A stretch of DNA of 6,577 bases from Methanoregulaceae archaeon. Lineage in GTDB: Archaea; Halobacteriota; Methanomicrobia; Methanomicrobiales; Methanospirillaceae. Below, one piece after another: positions 1-5,072 of the stretch; the first letter of the stretch is position 1; each line of letters starts with the position of its first letter. The stretch lies in assembly GCA_019695435.1 (NCBI GenBank), contig JACTVF010000133.1:1-6577 (forward strand), given 5' to 3'. A program made the position numbers and the translations under genes. Below the pieces are notes generated by a model that did not search any database, was not told where the DNA came from, and was given only the letters and a program-made list of their open reading frames with translations.

Positions 1-879
1 AAAAAATGGTTCCCGTCTGGCAACAGCTTCACAAAAAAGTGCTTCGAGATCGGCGCCTTTTTTGCCCCGGATGGTGACATGGTTATCCGTTCGTAAAAGA
101 CAGGGCTTGAGTTTCCCGTCAGAGGTCACCCTGAGCCTGTTACAGAAGGCGCAGAACTCGGTGTTGTGCAGAGGGCGCACGACCTCAACCTCAGCACCAT
201 CGAGGCAGTATTTTTTGCGGTGGTGCATCCTGCGCGTGAGGATCTGTTTTGACCGTGCGGCAAGGTTACATTCAACCCCGTTTAAATCCCCGTGGTACTC
301 GCAGTTGTTGAAATGCATCAGTTCGATGAGCTGGAGGACTAGGTTATGGTTGCCCCGGACAAATGCAAGGAAATCGTCCACCTCCTGATCATTGATCCCA
401 TGAAGAACAACCATGTTGAGTTTTACGGGCGTAAGTCCGACCTTGAGTGCCGCATCAATACCGGCGAGCACCTCGTTTACCCGGTCGCTTCCCGTTATAC
501 GCTTGTAGGTTTCCGGATTCAGGCTGTCGAGGCTGACATTGACCCTGCGGAGCCCGGCATGTTTTAAATCCGCAGCCATATCCGCGAGAAGGATGCCATT
601 TGTGGTAATGGAGGACTCAATACCTTTGGGGACAAACCGGATGATCTCGAGAATATCAGGCCGTATCAGGGGTTCCCCGCCGGTGAATTTTATGCTCCTG
701 ATCCCGAATTTTGCTGCGACGTTCATGATGTCGATGATCTCCTGGGTACTCATCTCTGCATCCGGGTTCTTTTCCCCTTCAGCATGGCAGTAGATACAGG
801 AGAGGTTGCATCGTGACGTGAGACTGATGCGGAGGTTTGTCACCGGTCGTCCGTAGGAATCCTTGAGCGTCGCGGTCAT
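1..879 (-). CDS. moaA: GTP 3',8-cyclase MoaA (3' end cut by window edge)
   Basis: MoaA is the radical-SAM enzyme that, with MoaC, turns GTP into cyclic pyranopterin monophosphate, the first step of molybdopterin cofactor synthesis in the cytoplasm. Translating the minus strand from the ATG at 879 gives 293 residues without a stop. Visible motifs are the radical-SAM CxxxCxxC cluster (C24, C28, C31), the GGEP motif at 67-70, and the second, GTP-binding cluster CxxCx13C (C243, C246, C260), which separates MoaA from other radical-SAM proteins. The archaeal family is about 300 residues, so only the last few codons, including the expected C-terminal Gly-Gly, lie outside. The chosen start gives the usual MoaA opening (LKDSYGRPVTNLRISLT). 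It lies 12 bases after the rlmE stop with no strong Shine-Dalgarno, so co-transcription and perhaps coupled translation with rlmE is likely. Methanogens use the cofactor in formate and formylmethanofuran dehydrogenases. Confidence 0.95.
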   Translation of the reverse strand, partial: MTATLKDSYGRPVTNLRISLTSRCNLSCIYCHAEGEKNPDAEMSTQEIIDIMNVAAKFGIRSIKFTGGEPLIRPDILEIIRFVPKGIESSITTNGILLADMAADLKHAGLRRVNVSLDSLNPETYKRITGSDRVNEVLAGIDAALKVGLTPVKLNMVVLHGINDQEVDDFLAFVRGNHNLVLQLIELMHFNNCEYHGDLNGVECNLAARSKQILTRRMHHRKKYCLDGAEVEVVRPLHNTEFCAFCNRLRVTSDGKLKPCLLRTDNHVTIRGKKGADLEALFCEAVARREPFF

Positions 880-891
880 GGGTATATCATT

Positions 892-1479
892 TCAGCCTTT
901 GAAGTTCTTTCCAATAATATAAATTTCCGTGCTTCCCTTACGGGTCGCTTTGGTGGAGTAGGTTTTCACTGCACGGAAGTGCTCTTTTATCAGAGCGAAC
1001 AGTTCAGGAAAGTCTGCACCCTGAAATGATTTAATTACAAAATTGCCACCAGGTTTTAATACGTTGCAGGCAAAGCTGAGCGCCTCTTCGCCAAGCGCGA
1101 TGGCCCGGGCCTGATCGTAACTCTTGTGACCTGAAAGTTTTGGAGCTGCATCGCAGACAACAACGCTGACAGAACCAAGCATTTCGTGTGCCCGTTGCTG
1201 GATGGCCGGGTCGGTAATATCTCCTTCAATGGTCTCGATCCCATCGAGGGCTGCGATCGGGTTTAAGTCGATCCCAAGGACTCTCCCCTCAGTGAGTGTG
1301 CGCAGTACCTGAAGCCAGCTCCCGGGGGCAGCACCCAGATCGATAACATTGTCATCTCTGCGGATAATGGCAAACTTCTCCTGGATCTCGATGAGCTTAA
1401 AAGATGCCCGGGACCGGAACCCTTCGTGTTTTGCCCGGAGATATACCTTGTCCCGTGACCATTGTGAACCCGTACCCAT
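892..1479 (-). CDS. rlmE: 23S rRNA (uridine-2'-O)-methyltransferase RlmE (FtsJ/RrmJ family)
   Basis: This 195-residue SAM-dependent enzyme should 2'-O-methylate the uridine of the 23S rRNA A-loop (U2552 in E. coli numbering) during large-subunit maturation. The Rossmann SAM-binding motif DLGAAPGSW sits at 47-55, with acidic residues D71 and D87 following. The FtsJ catalytic tetrad K-D-K-E is complete: K28 (ASFKL), D110 (CDAAP), K150 (VIKSF) and E185 (GSTEIY), with spacing close to E. coli K38/D124/K164/E199. The protein ends at about the core-domain length; I see no C-terminal TRAM RNA-binding domain of the kind some archaeal homologues carry. The ATG at 1479 is preceded by GGGGGTGA directly upstream, a good match to the anti-Shine-Dalgarno, though close to the start. 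It is the first gene of a probable rlmE-moaA unit, transcribed away from pcn. Confidence 0.95.
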   Translation of the reverse strand: MGTGSQWSRDKVYLRAKHEGFRSRASFKLIEIQEKFAIIRRDDNVIDLGAAPGSWLQVLRTLTEGRVLGIDLNPIAALDGIETIEGDITDPAIQQRAHEMLGSVSVVVCDAAPKLSGHKSYDQARAIALGEEALSFACNVLKPGGNFVIKSFQGADFPELFALIKEHFRAVKTYSTKATRKGSTEIYIIGKNFKG

Positions 1480-1487
1480 TCACCCCC
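1480..1487 (-). promoter_or_regulatory. Shine-Dalgarno site of rlmE
   Basis: On the minus strand this reads GGGGGTGA immediately before the ATG at 1479, matching GGAGGTGA with one mismatch. Only about three bases separate the G-run from the start codon, which is short, but no other in-frame start downstream has a better site. Confidence 0.6.
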
Positions 1488-1510
1488 AAAAAATCCGCGA
1501 AACGACCCAA

Positions 1511-1552
1511 AACGCTATAATTAAAGTATGACGATATACTGTATAAGACAGT
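1511..1552. promoter_or_regulatory. Divergent rlmE / pcn promoter region with inverted repeats
   Basis: This is the AT-rich core of the 89-base gap between the divergent rlmE and pcn starts. For pcn, CTATAATTAA at about 1515-1524, preceded by the A-rich AAAAC, looks like an archaeal TATA box with BRE. Transcription would start near 1545-1550 and give a leader of about 20-25 bases containing the AAGGGG ribosome site. For rlmE the minus strand offers TATA-like sequence around 1532-1545 and again around 1517-1526. TATAC-T-GTATA (1535-1545) is a perfect inverted repeat, and ACTGT (1538-1542) pairs with ACAGT (1548-1552). They could be a symmetric TATA element or an operator. The sequences are seen directly; the promoter assignment and start sites are inference. 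Confidence 0.5.
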
Positions 1553-1556
1553 TGTT

Positions 1557-1562
1557 AAGGGG
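1557..1562 (+). promoter_or_regulatory. Ribosome binding site of pcn
   Basis: AAGGGG lies six bases before the ATG at 1569. It is a partial match to the GGAGG core at a normal distance and supports this start, which also gives the standard PCNA N-terminus. Confidence 0.55.
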
Positions 1563-1568
1563 AAAGCG

Positions 1569-2312
1569 ATGTTAAAAGCAACCATTGACGCAGAGATATT
1601 CAGGGAGGCCATTGACGCGATCTCGGCACTCGTTCCAGAGTGCCGGCTGCATACAGCGGAAGACAGCATCTCCACCCGGGCTGTGGACACCGCGAATGTT
1701 GCCATGATCGCATTCACGCTTAAAAAAGAGGCGTTTGATACCTTCAAGGCAACGAAAAGCGAGCTGGGGGTCGACATCTCCAAGATGAAGAATATCTTCA
1801 ATATGGGCGGGAAAGGCGACCTCATCAGTCTTGAGCTCGCGGACAATGCGCAGAAAATGGCAGTCAGCGTCCATGGCTACCATTATTCAATTACCCTGCT
1901 GGACACGAACACGATCAGAAAAGACCCCAACTCCCCGACCATCAATCTCCCGGGAAAGGTTGTGATCTCCGGTGAAGATCTCAACAACGCGATCAAGGCG
2001 GCTGCGGTGATATCGGATAAGATCGCCATGGGAATCAACCCCAAGGACCAGACCTTTTACATGGTCGCGGAAGGCGATACCGATCATATCCAGCGCGAGT
2101 TCGGAAAAGATGAACTCAAGTCGCTCACTCCGGTCGAGGCACGCTCGCTCTTCTCACTTGACTATCTCAGGGATATTGGCAAGGTGATGTCACGGGCTTC
2201 CGAAGTCGAGGTCTGCCTTGGCGTGGATCACCCGGTCCGGTTCTCCTTCGATATTGCGGGCGGCAACGGGCACGTGGAGTACCTGCTTGCACCCCGGATT
2301 GAGGCTGACTGA
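1569..2312 (+). CDS. pcn: DNA polymerase sliding clamp (PCNA)
   Basis: PCNA forms a homotrimeric ring around DNA and tethers replicative polymerases, FEN1, ligase and RFC partners at the fork. The product is 247 residues, the normal archaeal and eukaryotic clamp length. Visible features are the N-terminal FREAIDAISALVPE helix, the conserved AVDTANVAM segment (38-46) of the first clamp domain, a probable interdomain connecting loop near 112-128 (from LLDTNTI to the NLPG), and the family's C-terminal strand ending in LAPRIEAD (240-247), which packs beneath the PIP-box pocket. The second domain begins near residue 130 (KVVISGEDL). The stop codon directly abuts the priL start, so the two are almost certainly one transcript with coupled translation. 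Expression is probably driven from the divergent region upstream. I see no truncation and no missing element. Confidence 0.97.
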   Translation: MLKATIDAEIFREAIDAISALVPECRLHTAEDSISTRAVDTANVAMIAFTLKKEAFDTFKATKSELGVDISKMKNIFNMGGKGDLISLELADNAQKMAVSVHGYHYSITLLDTNTIRKDPNSPTINLPGKVVISGEDLNNAIKAAAVISDKIAMGINPKDQTFYMVAEGDTDHIQREFGKDELKSLTPVEARSLFSLDYLRDIGKVMSRASEVEVCLGVDHPVRFSFDIAGGNGHVEYLLAPRIEAD

Positions 2313-3404
2313 ATGGATTTTGTGCCATCCGGCAAGGAACTTTCCCATTTTCCGTTTTTAAAAAAGGCACAGGATCCTATCAGGTCCCGTTTCTCCTCGC
2401 TTGGTACGCTTCTTGGCACTCCGAAAGGCGAGGCCCTGATCTCACATGCGGTTACCCGTATACAGGAAGCGGTAACCCCAAAAAAGACCCATGTACCGAA
2501 AGTGTGCGGTACTCCCGAGGACGAGATCGCCTCGTATGCGCTCGCACGGATTATTGTTTCCTGCGTAAACGACAAACAACTCATTGACCGGCTTACACGG
2601 TACGAGGCCGAACGTGCCTATCATTTTCTTGTGAATGAAGAGGAATGGAACAGTAATTATGTACAGGATGATGGCGAGTATTCCCGATTATGGGGAGCGG
2701 TCGCGGACGAAATGGGTATCAGGGTTGCAGAGGACCGGATGCCGGTTCCTGATTACGTGGAACTCGTCGCGCCCCTGCATGATGACCGGTACCGGCTTCT
2801 CAACCGGCATGTGGAACAGGGATTTGTTGCTATCAACAAGAACGAGCGTTATGAACTCCTGCGGGAGCGGATCCGTGTGCTTCTGCGTCATGATCTCCCC
2901 CACCGGGTACCAAAAGAGATCTGTGAGAAGTTAGCCCCGCATGCGGCGGAGATTAAAAAGGCATATCAGGAACAGATGCTGAGACAGTTCGGGACGGTGG
3001 AGGAAAGTGCGTTTCCCCCTTGTATACAGGCGCTCATAACTGCGCTTGCTGCAGGCACCAACCTCACGCATGCCGGCAGGTTCTCGCTGACAGCATTTCT
3101 CCACAATATCGGTATGGATACGACAGGGATTGCAGAGCTCTATGCACGGTCACCGGACTTCGATGTCGAGAAAACCATGTACCAGGTCGAGCATATCACG
3201 GGGCGTGGGGGCACCGGGACCGAATATACGACGCCCGCGTGCGCAGCGATGCAGACAACAGGGCTCTGTGTCCACCGCGATGTGCTGTGCGAACGGGTCA
3301 GCCACCCGCTCAGTTACTACAAGGTAAAAAAATCACAGGCACCGCGAAAACCTGCAATGGTGAATAAAAAAATGAAATCCTCAAAAGATCTCAACTCCTC
3401 ATGA
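2313..3404 (+). CDS. priL: DNA primase large subunit PriL (iron-sulfur)
   Basis: PriL is the regulatory subunit of the archaeal/eukaryotic-type primase. It binds the catalytic subunit PriS (not in this window) and helps RNA primer initiation. The 363-residue product has the helical N-terminal region that contacts PriS, then the C-terminal domain beginning near SAFPPC. The four cysteines expected to hold a 4Fe-4S cluster are present: C237 (FPPCIQAL), C310 (TPACAAM), C319 and C326 (LCVHRDVLC). The conserved AGRFSLTAFLHNIGMD segment lies at 254-269 and the HPLSYY motif at 331-336, where the family core usually ends. A further 27-residue tail (337-363) has nine Lys/Arg. The ATG follows the pcn TGA with no gap; GAGG inside the pcn end (about 2301-2304) can serve as ribosome site. 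It is followed by a convergent gene. Confidence 0.95.
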   Translation: MDFVPSGKELSHFPFLKKAQDPIRSRFSSLGTLLGTPKGEALISHAVTRIQEAVTPKKTHVPKVCGTPEDEIASYALARIIVSCVNDKQLIDRLTRYEAERAYHFLVNEEEWNSNYVQDDGEYSRLWGAVADEMGIRVAEDRMPVPDYVELVAPLHDDRYRLLNRHVEQGFVAINKNERYELLRERIRVLLRHDLPHRVPKEICEKLAPHAAEIKKAYQEQMLRQFGTVEESAFPPCIQALITALAAGTNLTHAGRFSLTAFLHNIGMDTTGIAELYARSPDFDVEKTMYQVEHITGRGGTGTEYTTPACAAMQTTGLCVHRDVLCERVSHPLSYYKVKKSQAPRKPAMVNKKMKSSKDLNSS

Positions 3405-3433
3405 AAAAAAGGGTCCCTGGTTGTTATTTTTCA
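3404..3433. terminator. Oligo-T terminators between the convergent priL and small membrane protein genes
   Basis: The 26 bases between the two convergent stop codons carry T-rich runs on each strand, the usual archaeal termination signal. On the plus strand TTGTTATTTTT (3421-3431) follows the priL stop; on the minus strand seven Ts (3410-3404) follow the small gene's stop. The intervening AGGGTCCCT has complementary arms but only a single-base loop, so it is not a real hairpin. The role is inferred from position and composition. Confidence 0.45.
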
Positions 3434-3616
3434 GGTAATTTTCTCATTAACCATATACCCTGCACCTGAGAGGAACAGGATAAAGAGGATAATGGCGATA
3501 AGGTAAGCCGGTCCGGCGCTGATGACCAGCGGGAGCACCGCAAGAAGAATGACCAGCACCACAAAGCCTGTTACGCCGATAAGAACATCAAGCAGTCGTG
3601 CATCCATCCACTGCAT
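3431..3616 (-). CDS. Small two-helix membrane protein of unknown function
   Basis: I do not recognise a family for this 61-residue protein. Almost all of it is hydrophobic: helix one at about 11-32, a short SAGP turn at 33-36, and helix two at about 36-56. The charged ends (D5, R7, D10; E58, K59) suggest a hairpin with both ends in the cytoplasm. There is no signal peptidase site, no cysteine and no lipobox. Translation could begin at M1 (3616) or M4 (3607); neither has a clear Shine-Dalgarno. A TATA-like GCATATAACC on the minus strand at about 3631-3640 would put the transcript start very near these codons, so a leaderless or near-leaderless message is possible. The clean open frame, membrane pattern and place between two real genes with its own terminator-like sequence argue for a real gene. 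It converges with priL and diverges from the HD gene. Confidence 0.7.
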   Translation of the reverse strand: MQWMDARLLDVLIGVTGFVVLVILLAVLPLVISAGPAYLIAIILFILFLSGAGYMVNEKIT

Positions 3617-3661
3617 TTTGGTGTTTATCGGTTATATGCGTATCCGTGAGGTTGAACCGTT
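3617..3661. promoter_or_regulatory. Divergent promoter region between small membrane protein and HD genes
   Basis: This 45-base gap holds TTATATGCG (3632-3640), which reads as GCATATAA on the other strand and can act as a TATA element either way. For the HD gene, a start about 25 bases downstream would fall on its ATG. However GTGAGGTTG (3646-3654) looks like a Shine-Dalgarno eight bases before that ATG, which needs an earlier start, perhaps from TTTATC at 3624-3629. The promoter is supported by position and composition only. Confidence 0.4.
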
Positions 3662-4246
3662 ATGCTGATGTCTCCGGCCGGCGCACCGTTGTCCATGGAA
3701 CGCTCCGCTGCTATCGTTTTGCTCGATCGGTATGTCCATAATACCGGGCTCAAAAAACACTGCCTTGCGACCGGCGCCGTGATGAGAGCGCTTGCCGCGC
3801 GCCTCGGGGAGGATACGTCATTCTGGGAAACAATCGGTCTCCTGCATGACATCGATTTCGAATTTGTTCACGGGAATATGCAGGTGCATGGTGCGAAAGG
3901 TTCAGAGATCCTCATGGAAAATGGTATCGATGCTGATCTGGCTCGGATTGTTCAGCGGCATAATCACCATCTTTTTTCGGGAACTTACGAAAAGACGGTT
4001 GAGATTGCGCTGCAGGCAGCAGACAGTGCATCCGGCCTTGTGATCGCGTGTGCGCTCGTGAAAGGCGGCAGGCTTTCGGAAGTGACCGTAAAGACCGTGA
4101 CAAAAAAGGCAAAAGAAAAGTCCTTTGCGGCCGGGTGCGATCGAAGCCGTATCGCGCTTATTGCGCCGATCCTTGCGCTGCCGGACTTTTATACCGTTGC
4201 AATTGAAGGACTAATGGAGATACGCGGGGAACTGGATCTGACCTAA
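3662..4246 (+). CDS. HD-domain phosphohydrolase, substrate unknown
   Basis: This 194-residue protein is a single HD-superfamily metal-dependent hydrolase. The metal-binding pattern is visible in order: H33 (KKHCLATG), the H62-D63 pair (GLLHDIDFE), H76 (QVHGAKGSEIL), H100 in RHNHH with H102/H103 nearby, and D121 (QAADSASG). Such proteins usually cut phosphate from nucleotides or related compounds; the sequence does not show which. No other domain, signal peptide or membrane segment is apparent. The start at 3662 is favoured by GTGAGGTTG eight bases upstream; M3 and M12 are alternatives without a better site, and the domain begins only near residue 13. The thiN-like gene follows after 58 bases with no T-rich terminator between, so read-through is plausible. 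Family assignment is secure; function is not. Confidence 0.9.
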   Translation: MLMSPAGAPLSMERSAAIVLLDRYVHNTGLKKHCLATGAVMRALAARLGEDTSFWETIGLLHDIDFEFVHGNMQVHGAKGSEILMENGIDADLARIVQRHNHHLFSGTYEKTVEIALQAADSASGLVIACALVKGGRLSEVTVKTVTKKAKEKSFAAGCDRSRIALIAPILALPDFYTVAIEGLMEIRGELDLT

Positions 4247-4283
4247 CCTCCCGGGGCTGACAGAGAGAATAAAAACCTCCCGG
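4245..4283 (+). repeat. Pair of 10-base direct repeats before the thiN-like gene
   Basis: AACCTCCCGG occurs at 4245-4254 (overlapping the end of the HD gene stop codon) and again at 4274-4283, with starts 29 bases apart. The copies frame an A-rich stretch (GAATAAAAAC, about 4267-4276) that could be a weak TATA element. Tandem sites around a promoter suggest a regulator, but chance is not excluded for a 10-base match. Confidence 0.4.
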
Positions 4284-4290
4284 ATCAACA

Positions 4291-4296
4291 GAGGTG
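4291..4296 (+). promoter_or_regulatory. Ribosome binding site of the thiN-like gene
   Basis: GAGGTG, a six-base match to the archaeal Shine-Dalgarno core, lies eight bases before the ATG at 4305. It fixes this start against the later in-frame ATG codons. Confidence 0.75.
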
Positions 4297-4304
4297 CGGA
4301 TAGT

Positions 4305-4862
4305 ATGATCAGTCCGGAGCAGCAAAGAAACAATGTTCTTACCCATCTTACGCGTGCCGTTGTCCTCCTTGAGGAATCGATGGATCCACGACTGGTTGCC
4401 GGTACCTACATGAACATTGGTTATGCCATCAGCGGCGCCCGTGACAGTACCGGCGTCGCTGCGATCACGGGGGGGATCGTGGTGCAGGACAATGCCGTGA
4501 AGGCAGCAGGGGTATGCGGGTTTGGCGCCGATAGTCAGATTGCAAAAATCCTCCTTACTGCCTCGAAATTTGACCCGGAGATACGGTGTGCGGCAACGAT
4601 CCGGTATGCGGATACGATCCGCCGCATCCTTGAGGATATGTTCCTTGAATGCTGCACCATCGACCACCGCGTACAAAACCCGGGGGTCAGCACGATGGAC
4701 TGGGGGGTGGCCTCCTGCTGCAGGGATGGCGTACCTGAAGCAATCGTGAATCCAGGTGACTCATTGAATGATTCTGTTGTCTATCTGTTTGGTGAGAAAC
4801 CTGCGGATGTCGCGGGCAATATTATTATGTTGTCGAACCGCATTATACATATAGAACTTTGA
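4305..4862 (+). CDS. thiN: Free-standing ThiN-like protein (thiamine-phosphate synthase ThiN family), divergent
   Basis: ThiN joins hydroxymethylpyrimidine diphosphate and thiazole phosphate to thiamine phosphate in archaea and some bacteria, usually as the C-terminal domain of ThiD-ThiN. Here the whole 185-residue protein is the ThiN domain, with no ThiD and no helix-turn-helix. Matches to the family as I remember it are NNVLTHLTRAV (9-19), GTYMNIGYAISGA (33-45), VAAITGGI (51-58), GFGADSQIAKILL (72-84), FDPEIRCAATIRYAD (89-103), TMDWGV (130-135) and a C-terminal NPGDS...YLFG (149-163). R100 and H121, 21 residues apart, could be the Arg/His pair I recall as needed for ThiN catalysis. Two segments look altered: the usual GRI is GGI at 56-58, and the GKEP-type stretch after the Gly-Asp is SLNDS (153-157). 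It may therefore be an enzyme with changed specificity or a ligand-binding relative. rps17e starts ten bases later. Confidence 0.7.
   Translation: MISPEQQRNNVLTHLTRAVVLLEESMDPRLVAGTYMNIGYAISGARDSTGVAAITGGIVVQDNAVKAAGVCGFGADSQIAKILLTASKFDPEIRCAATIRYADTIRRILEDMFLECCTIDHRVQNPGVSTMDWGVASCCRDGVPEAIVNPGDSLNDSVVYLFGEKPADVAGNIIMLSNRIIHIEL
4819..4850 (+). promoter_or_regulatory. Possible internal promoter for rps17e inside the end of the thiN-like gene
   Basis: The last 15 codons of thiN turn AT-rich, with AATATTATTATG at 4819-4830 and CATTATACATATAG at 4841-4854. The first could act as a TATA box giving a transcript start near 4848 and a leader of about 25 bases that contains the rps17e ribosome site. 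A ribosomal gene with its own promoter would make biological sense. The assignment is inference. Confidence 0.3.
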
Positions 4863-4865
4863 GGA
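4861..4865 (+). promoter_or_regulatory. Ribosome binding site of rps17e
   Basis: GAGGA overlaps the thiN stop codon (TGA at 4860-4862) and sits seven bases before the rps17e ATG. It fixes the start and suggests translation of the two genes is linked. Confidence 0.7.
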
Positions 4866-4872
4866 ATATTTC

Positions 4873-5064
4873 ATGGGAATAAAGCCATCGTATATTAAGA
4901 CTATCGGTACTGCACTCCTGACCACGCAGAAGGAAAACTTTTCGAACAGCTTTGACGCAAACAAGCAGCAGCTGGCGGCATCCGCATCGATCGACAGCAA
5001 GCGCGTCCGGAACCGTGTCGCTGGATATATAACAAGAAAAATTAATACAAAAAGACACCCATAA
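4873..5064 (+). CDS. rps17e: Small-subunit ribosomal protein eS17 (S17e)
   Basis: This 63-residue basic protein is the archaeal form of eS17, a component of the 30S subunit shared with eukaryotes and absent from bacteria. Archaeal versions are about 60-70 residues, so it is full length. Family marks are the opening MG-x-x-x-x-YIKTIG (residues 1-12), the FSNSFDANKQQL segment at 23-34 and the diagnostic VRNRVAGYITRKI at 45-57. The start is set by GAGGA seven bases upstream. It lies ten bases after the thiN-like gene and eight before dapA, so it is probably part of one transcript with both, possibly with its own internal promoter. Confidence 0.95.
   Translation: MGIKPSYIKTIGTALLTTQKENFSNSFDANKQQLAASASIDSKRVRNRVAGYITRKINTKRHP
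5024..5032 (+). promoter_or_regulatory. Candidate internal TATA box for dapA within rps17e
   Basis: GATATATAA is one of the best TATA-box matches in the window. It encodes Gly-Tyr-Ile of the conserved GYITRK motif, using ATA for isoleucine. A transcript start about 25 bases downstream (near 5054) would leave a leader of about 19 bases before dapA. AT-rich sequence continues to about 5055. The conserved protein motif partly forces the sequence, so this may be coincidence. Confidence 0.35.
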
Positions 5065-5072
5065 CCCTAGGT

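Noticed and set aside
1397..1846. 149-residue minus-strand open frame across the rlmE/pcn promoter
   Set aside because: It overlaps the start of pcn and of rlmE in other frames and crosses the promoter region; composition is serine-rich and shows no family motif.
3411..3419. AGGGTCCCT as a hairpin terminator stem
   Set aside because: Its arms leave a one-base loop, which cannot form a stable hairpin; the neighbouring T-runs are the better termination signal.
4158..4676. 172-residue minus-strand open frame
   Set aside because: It lies antisense to the HD and ThiN-like genes, both of which have family motifs and ribosome sites; it is a shadow of their codon bias.
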